Of a stretch of DNA of 6,642 nucleotides, positions 3,156 to 6,642 are shown in pieces. Positions within the stretch are counted from its first letter, which is position 1. Every line of letters starts with the position of its first letter. Origin of the DNA: Gammaproteobacteria bacterium (lineage in GTDB: Bacteria > Pseudomonadota > Gammaproteobacteria > Pseudomonadales > Pseudohongiellaceae). A program made the translations under genes and the position numbers. Below the pieces are notes generated by a model. It was given only the letters and a program-made list of their open reading frames with translations. It was not told the origin of the DNA and ran no database searches. The stretch covers positions 1 to 6,642 of the forward strand of contig NYWC01000123.1 of assembly GCA_002684935.1 (NCBI GenBank), in the 5' to 3' direction.

Positions 3156-4697
3156 ATGTCAGACAAAATTGTCAAGAATCTTAACTTCGGTATCAATGCC
3201 AAAGATAAGATATTTAAAGGGATAGATAAACTCACAAAAGCTGTTAGCTCCACATTAGGGGCTAGCGGCAAATGTGTTATCCTTGAAGATGAAACCGGTC
3301 AACCAATCATCACAAAAGATGGTGTAACTGTTGCGAACACAATAACTCTACTAGATTCAGTAGAAAACATGGGAGCCGTTCTTCTGAAAGAAGCGGCACG
3401 CAAAACAGTAAGAGAGGCAGGAGACGGTACAACAACCGCTACTGTATTAGCTCATGCTATATTACATGAGGCTAAAAACAAATTACCAGAAGAAAATCCT
3501 AGAGTATTAAAGGAAGGTATAGATTCAGCTGTAAAAAAAGTTATAAAACACTTAGAAAAACACAGCACACCAGTCACAGGTCAAATGATAGATCAAGTGG
3601 CAACTATATCAGCTAACAATGATAAGCACCTTGGAAACTTAATAGGTTCAGCTTTTAAAGCTGTAGGAAACACAGGCATCGTTGCGATGGAAGAATCTAA
3701 CGAGTCTGAAACAATTGTAGATATTGTAGATGGTATACAATATGAAAAAGGATTAAGGCAAGCTCACTTTGCTACTGATAAAGATAAGAAAGTAGCTGTT
3801 TTAGAAAAACCTTTAGTATTAGTTGTAGAATCAGAAATACCAAACATAAGAAAAATACAAAATGTATTAGAATATGTTATAAAACAAAAAAGAGCATTAT
3901 TAATTATAGCAGACTGTGATCAACAAGTTTACGCGGCTCTTGCTATGAATAAAATGAAAGGCAATATAAAAGTAAACATAGTAGATAGCCCAACATTTGG
4001 TTTTACTAGAAAAGAAGTTTTAAATGATATAGCTCTTTTAACAGGGGCTACAGTTATAAATGAAGACTTAGGTGATGATATGGATTTAATAAAACCAGAA
4101 CACTTAGGTTCATGTTTAAAAGCTACAAGTAACCAAGACGAAACTATAATAAGAGTAGGTGAACCTTCAGAAGATGTGACTGATCTTATAGAAGTTATTA
4201 AAAAGAAATTACTTGATACTAAGCTAACTGGTTATAAAGTTCAATACGAAAAAAGATTAGCTAGATTATCAGCAAAAGTTGCTGTAGTTAAAATAGGTGC
4301 TAATTCAGAAGTAGAATTAAAAGAAAAGAAAGATAGAGTCGAAGACGCTATTTGTGCTACAAAAGCTGCAATAAAAGAAGGAATAGTACCAGGAGGAGGT
4401 ATAGCATTGCTAAACGCTTCGTCAGGTATTAAAGCTCAAAGTAAAAGTGAGCAAATTTTATTAGAAGCAATTAAAGCTCCTTTTAAAACTATACTAGAAA
4501 ACGCAGGTATTCAAGATTATGAAACGCCTACAAGAAAAGGTATGGGATTAAATGTTGTTACAGGAAATATGGTAAAAATGATAACTAATGGGATTATCGA
4601 TCCTTTGTTAGTTACTAAAAGTGCTCTTATTAATGCAGCTTCAGTAGCAACTACAATATTGTCAACAGATTGTGTAATTAATAATTTAAGAGCATAA
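3156..4697 (+). CDS. groEL: Phage GroEL-type chaperonin (60 kDa class, 513 aa)
   Basis: This is a group I chaperonin subunit, which forms the ATP-driven double-ring folding cage in the cytoplasm. Full-length features are present: TLGASGK near 33-39, ITKDGVTVA with Asp55, GDGTTTATVL with Asp90 (ATP/Mg binding), RVEDAICATKAA with Asp397 (hydrolysis aspartate), VPGGG at 411-415, and IDPLLVTKSALINAASVA near the end. These correspond to E. coli Asp52, Asp87 and Asp398, so ATPase activity is expected. The product is 513 aa against about 548 in bacteria; the C-terminal Gly-Gly-Met tail is missing and it ends ...DCVINNLRA. By manual alignment the apical substrate-binding positions differ: E. coli Y199-L-S-P-Y-F is here L200-R-Q-A-H-F, L234 is Gln, L259 is Tyr, and V263-V264 is Ala-Met. 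The start follows AATTATG, and the stop overlaps the groES start. The first ~80 codons use more ATC/CTN codons than the rest. Confidence 0.96.
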   Translation: MSDKIVKNLNFGINAKDKIFKGIDKLTKAVSSTLGASGKCVILEDETGQPIITKDGVTVANTITLLDSVENMGAVLLKEAARKTVREAGDGTTTATVLAHAILHEAKNKLPEENPRVLKEGIDSAVKKVIKHLEKHSTPVTGQMIDQVATISANNDKHLGNLIGSAFKAVGNTGIVAMEESNESETIVDIVDGIQYEKGLRQAHFATDKDKKVAVLEKPLVLVVESEIPNIRKIQNVLEYVIKQKRALLIIADCDQQVYAALAMNKMKGNIKVNIVDSPTFGFTRKEVLNDIALLTGATVINEDLGDDMDLIKPEHLGSCLKATSNQDETIIRVGEPSEDVTDLIEVIKKKLLDTKLTGYKVQYEKRLARLSAKVAVVKIGANSEVELKEKKDRVEDAICATKAAIKEGIVPGGGIALLNASSGIKAQSKSEQILLEAIKAPFKTILENAGIQDYETPTRKGMGLNVVTGNMVKMITNGIIDPLLVTKSALINAASVATTILSTDCVINNLRA

Positions 4698-4957
4698 TGA
4701 AAGCAATAGGTAGAAATTTAGTTATACAAAAGACAAAAGCAGGTACTACAACTACTAAAGGTGGTTTAATGCTTGCAGAAAACCAAAGAGAAGATATAAG
4801 ATATATAGAGGCTAAGGTACTGTCAATAGGGTCAGAAGTAGTCGGTGTTAAAGAAAATGATACAATATATTATGACGTAACTCAAGGTTTTAAGATTGAA
4901 ATAGAAAAAACTATATATCACGTTATAAAACTACAAGATGTTGTCGTTGTTTTATGA
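4697..4957 (+). CDS. groES: Phage GroES-type co-chaperonin (86 aa)
   Basis: This is the heptameric lid of the GroEL cage. It is recognised by the N-terminal strand (IGRNLVIQK), the mobile loop with GGLML at 22-26 (E. coli GGIVL; the hydrophobic tripeptide that docks on GroEL is Leu24-Met25-Leu26), EAKVLSIGSE (E. coli GEVLAVGNG), and the final beta strand HVIKLQDVVVVL. It has 86 residues against 97 for E. coli GroES. The missing residues fall mainly in the roof hairpin: [20 protein letters not shown] in E. coli corresponds to only GSEVVGVKENDT here. This recalls T4 gp31, which also lacks the roof hairpin. The ATG overlaps the groEL stop by one base, and the order groEL-groES is opposite to the bacterial operon. 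The pair is presumably co-translated and matched to each other. Confidence 0.9.
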   Translation: MKAIGRNLVIQKTKAGTTTTKGGLMLAENQREDIRYIEAKVLSIGSEVVGVKENDTIYYDVTQGFKIEIEKTIYHVIKLQDVVVVL

Positions 4958-5400
4958 AAAAGCTAAAAGCTAGAGACTTAAAAGATCTCAATTTGCTAAA
5001 ACATTACCGTATAATACGAAAATGGGCTTGTAAAAACAACGATTTAAATGACGCAGATTTAGAGTTGTTAATATACTTTGACTGCATGGAGTTTTTTTCT
5101 AAGCATGATTTTGAAATAGGTACATATTCTTATAGTTGGGATAACAGGCGCTGGAACAGATTACTAAAAGAAGATTGGATTGTTGTATGGAGACATAGAA
5201 ACAGAACAACTCAAAAGTATAACATATATAAAGTTTCATTCAAGTGCAAACAACTTATAAGTAAAATGTATCGAATCATGTTAGGTGAAGACGATATACC
5301 TTCTAGCGAAAGAAGAAATAAATTAATTAAAGGAGATAGCTACACAGACAAAGTACTGACACAAGCTATCTATAACGTAAATAAAGATAAACAAAGATGA
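4954..5400 (+). CDS. Probable winged-helix (MarR-like) protein (148 aa)
   Basis: The product is 148 residues. The pattern suggests a winged helix-turn-helix fold: helix LLKHYRIIRKWACK (14-27), helix DADLELLIYFDCMEFFSK (33-50), a segment HDFEIGTYSYSW, a third helix DNRRWNRLLKEDW (63-75) in recognition-helix position, and a beta-hairpin wing IVVWRHRNRTTQKYNIYKVS (76-95), followed by helix KCKQLISKMYRIMLGE. The C-terminal ~35 residues are charged and probably flexible. This resembles MarR-type DNA-binding proteins; I infer the fold from residue pattern only. The ATG overlaps the groES stop as ATGA, and its own stop overlaps the next start as ATGA. A late-gene regulator is plausible. A virion-associated role is also possible, as it sits among structural-type genes. 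Confidence 0.65.
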   Translation: MKKLKARDLKDLNLLKHYRIIRKWACKNNDLNDADLELLIYFDCMEFFSKHDFEIGTYSYSWDNRRWNRLLKEDWIVVWRHRNRTTQKYNIYKVSFKCKQLISKMYRIMLGEDDIPSSERRNKLIKGDSYTDKVLTQAIYNVNKDKQR

Positions 5401-5789
5401 GTAATAGTCCATTTTCCAGAAGAGGTAAAAATAGCAGACGTAGAATGAATGCTAAAATATCTAAGTTAGAAAACCAAGTACAAGCTATTCAAACTAGACA
5501 AGATGGTGGTCCAGTTGGAGGAGCTGCGTATGGTGGTACTAATGTTCTTGGGCCTGAAGATGATATGAGTGCGCCTGGTTTATATTCAAATCAAGGAATA
5601 AATAATGCTATGGCGGCTGCAGGAAGTATAGTTCCAGAACTAAATGACGCACCTGAATTATTACCTAGCACACCAACAGTTGCTTCACCGTTTACTCCAG
5701 GAGCTGCCGCTGCTGGTAACAACATGTTTGGAACACAAGTACCTGGATCTTTTGATAGAGATATGGGTGACGATATGGAAGTATTATAA
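5397..5789 (+). CDS. Low-complexity protein with basic N-terminus and coiled coil (130 aa)
   Basis: The product is 130 residues of no recognised family. The N-terminus is strongly basic (SPFSRRGKNSRRRMNAK, residues 4-20), followed by a short coiled-coil-like helix (ISKLENQVQAIQTR, 21-34). The remaining two thirds are Gly/Ala/Pro/Asn-rich and acidic, ending RDMGDDMEVL, and probably lack stable structure. The SPF motif near both ends (4-6 and 97-99) recurs in the gene at 6019. It has no membrane segment. A minor virion or scaffold-like protein binding DNA or a partner through the basic end is possible. The ATGA overlap with the upstream gene shows translational coupling in the chaperonin operon. 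Confidence 0.7.
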   Translation: MSNSPFSRRGKNSRRRMNAKISKLENQVQAIQTRQDGGPVGGAAYGGTNVLGPEDDMSAPGLYSNQGINNAMAAAGSIVPELNDAPELLPSTPTVASPFTPGAAAAGNNMFGTQVPGSFDRDMGDDMEVL

Positions 5790-5812
5790 AATAAATAAAT
5801 AAATAAAAAATT
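5790..5812 (+). promoter_or_regulatory. A-rich translation leader of repeated AAAT units
   Basis: The whole gap between two genes is four to five tandem AAAT units followed by A6 and TT before ATG at 5813. No Shine-Dalgarno is present. The AATTATG or ATTATG context is shared with groEL (3156) and the gene at 6019. Such leaders are typical of Bacteroidetes and their phages. Confidence 0.5.
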
Positions 5813-6016
5813 ATGATTGAAGATAAAGCACATACTCACGCGTCTAAAAAACAAGCTGTAGGTATAGTAGGTGAGTCACAAATTTGGGACGGACCATTAG
5901 ATCAAGCAGGTAGATTACACGGACAAGGTTCTAGCAATGGAGCAAAAGGAATGAAACTAAAACTAGCAGCAGTGCCTTACAAAGGTGGTGCAATAACTCA
6001 AATAGCAAAAGGATAA
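5813..6016 (+). CDS. Hypothetical small protein (67 aa)
   Basis: The product is 67 residues, unrecognised, beginning MIEDKAHTHASKKQAVGIVG and ending GGAITQIAKG. It is basic, Gly-rich and His-containing (AHTH at 6-9), with a central SQIWDGPLDQAGRLHGQG segment that suggests loops rather than helices. It has no signal or membrane segment. It follows the 130-aa gene after a 23-base A-rich leader and precedes the next gene by two bases, so it belongs to the same transcript. The small size, glycine content and position among probable virion genes suggest a small structural or head-associated protein, with low certainty. Confidence 0.65.
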   Translation: MIEDKAHTHASKKQAVGIVGESQIWDGPLDQAGRLHGQGSSNGAKGMKLKLAAVPYKGGAITQIAKG

Positions 6017-6018
6017 TT

Positions 6019-6642
6019 ATGGCATTTAAGCAAGGGAACAACCCACTATCAAGAAAAACTTCTCCAATGAGAAGATCTCCATTTAGAAAAGAAGCATCTG
6101 TATCAATGGAAGATTTAAAAAAGATGTCAGCTAAGCAAGACGCTGAATCTAAAGCACAAGCTTTAAAATTACCTCAAATAGAAAAACCAGGTTTTGATTA
6201 CGAAATGGATCAAGACATGTCTTATCCAGGTGGTGAAAGAGGTAGAGATTATGATGAAGACGGTTTAAAAGATCTTAAAAAAGATGGTATGTCTAGAAAA
6301 GAAGCAGCATATTTTGGTCTTGGAAAAGATGATGGAACAGCTAGAAAAACTAAAAAAGCTGACAAGACAGCTAAGCAGATTATTAAAATGCAAAATAAAA
6401 GAAGCAGTGTAAAAAATGTGTACCTTGGTGATCCTGACGATTTACAAGGAGAGATGGTAAGAACTGCAGACAAGCCTGCAGGGAAAAGAGAAAAAAGAAA
6501 AGTAAAAAAATTAAAGAAAACAAAAGAGCAACTAGGCATGTCTAGACAATCTAGTCCATTAAACGCTTCAAAACCAGAAAAACTTGTAAAAGAAGAACCA
6601 GGCGCTATATTAAAAGTTAATACTCCTAAAGTTAATACTCCT
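6019..6642 (+). CDS. Lys-rich, probably disordered virion-type protein, partial at right edge (208+ aa)
   Basis: An open frame starts at ATG 6019 (leader ATAATT, two bases after the previous stop) and stays open to the window end, giving at least 208 residues; the C-terminus is missing. It begins MAFKQGNNPLSRKTSPMRRS and contains several short SP motifs (NPLSRK, SPMRRSPFRK at about 15-24, SSPLNASK near the end). Most of it is Lys/Asp/Glu/Ser-rich without hydrophobic blocks, including the near-repetitive KREKRKVKKLKKTKEQ and a terminal tandem KVNTPKVNTP. Residues ~77-96 carry DEDGLKDLKKDGMSRKEAAY, an acidic loop resembling a calcium-binding or dockerin-like segment, though too short to call. 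It is probably an internal or tail-associated virion protein. No family assigned. Confidence 0.7.
   Translation, partial: MAFKQGNNPLSRKTSPMRRSPFRKEASVSMEDLKKMSAKQDAESKAQALKLPQIEKPGFDYEMDQDMSYPGGERGRDYDEDGLKDLKKDGMSRKEAAYFGLGKDDGTARKTKKADKTAKQIIKMQNKRSSVKNVYLGDPDDLQGEMVRTADKPAGKREKRKVKKLKKTKEQLGMSRQSSPLNASKPEKLVKEEPGAILKVNTPKVNTP

Noticed and set aside
5591..5854. Antisense 87-residue open frame across two rightward genes
   Set aside because: It crosses the gene boundary and the AAAT leader, and has hydrophobic composition arising from the reverse complement.
6249..6539. Antisense 96-residue, Phe/Leu/Ser-rich open frame
   Set aside because: It is the reverse of the Lys-rich coding sequence, and its apparent membrane character is an artefact of that.

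Overview
The window looks like part of a tailed-phage genome, most likely a marine phage of a Bacteroidetes/Flavobacteriia host. The reasons are very low GC, tightly packed small genes with ATGA and TAATG overlaps, phage structural-type proteins, and translation starts preceded by A/T-only leaders (AATTATG, repeated AAAT) with no Shine-Dalgarno sequence. The host is inference; no terminase, portal, capsid or polymerase gene lies in the window to place the phage.

Layout. Positions 19-1407 hold eight very small leftward genes (25-75 codons), almost gap-free, like an early or host-takeover cluster; none is recognised. Positions 1408-1969 are a non-coding divergent control region. It carries paired 8-bp TGTCA repeats, a 14-bp AT palindrome, a leftward sequence matching 15 of 17 bases of the T7 RNA polymerase promoter, a GC-richer stretch with short direct repeats and hairpins, and a 7-bp inverted repeat. 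Positions 1970-6642 hold nine rightward genes: a small tail-fibre-like protein, two unrecognised proteins (161 and 96 aa), a GroEL chaperonin, a GroES co-chaperonin, a probable winged-helix protein, a Gly/Ala/Pro-rich protein with a short coiled coil, a 67-aa protein, and the start of a Lys-rich, probably disordered protein that runs off the right edge.

The centre of interest is a complete phage chaperonin pair in the order groEL-groES, the reverse of the bacterial groES-groEL operon. It is translationally coupled to two downstream genes. The ATP-site aspartates of GroEL are kept, but the C-terminal GGM tail is absent and several apical substrate-binding positions are changed. The GroES is short in the roof region and keeps a mobile-loop hydrophobic tripeptide (LML). 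These changes are what one would expect if the folding cage were enlarged or retuned for a virion protein, as T4 gp31 does for gp23; that functional link is inference.

The second point of interest is regulatory. A 31-bp composite site built from TGTCA elements occurs twice (26 of 31 identical), once upstream of each of two leftward genes. A 7+5 bp acceptor/T-arm-like minihelix lies beside the first copy, and the T7-like promoter lies between the second copy and its gene.
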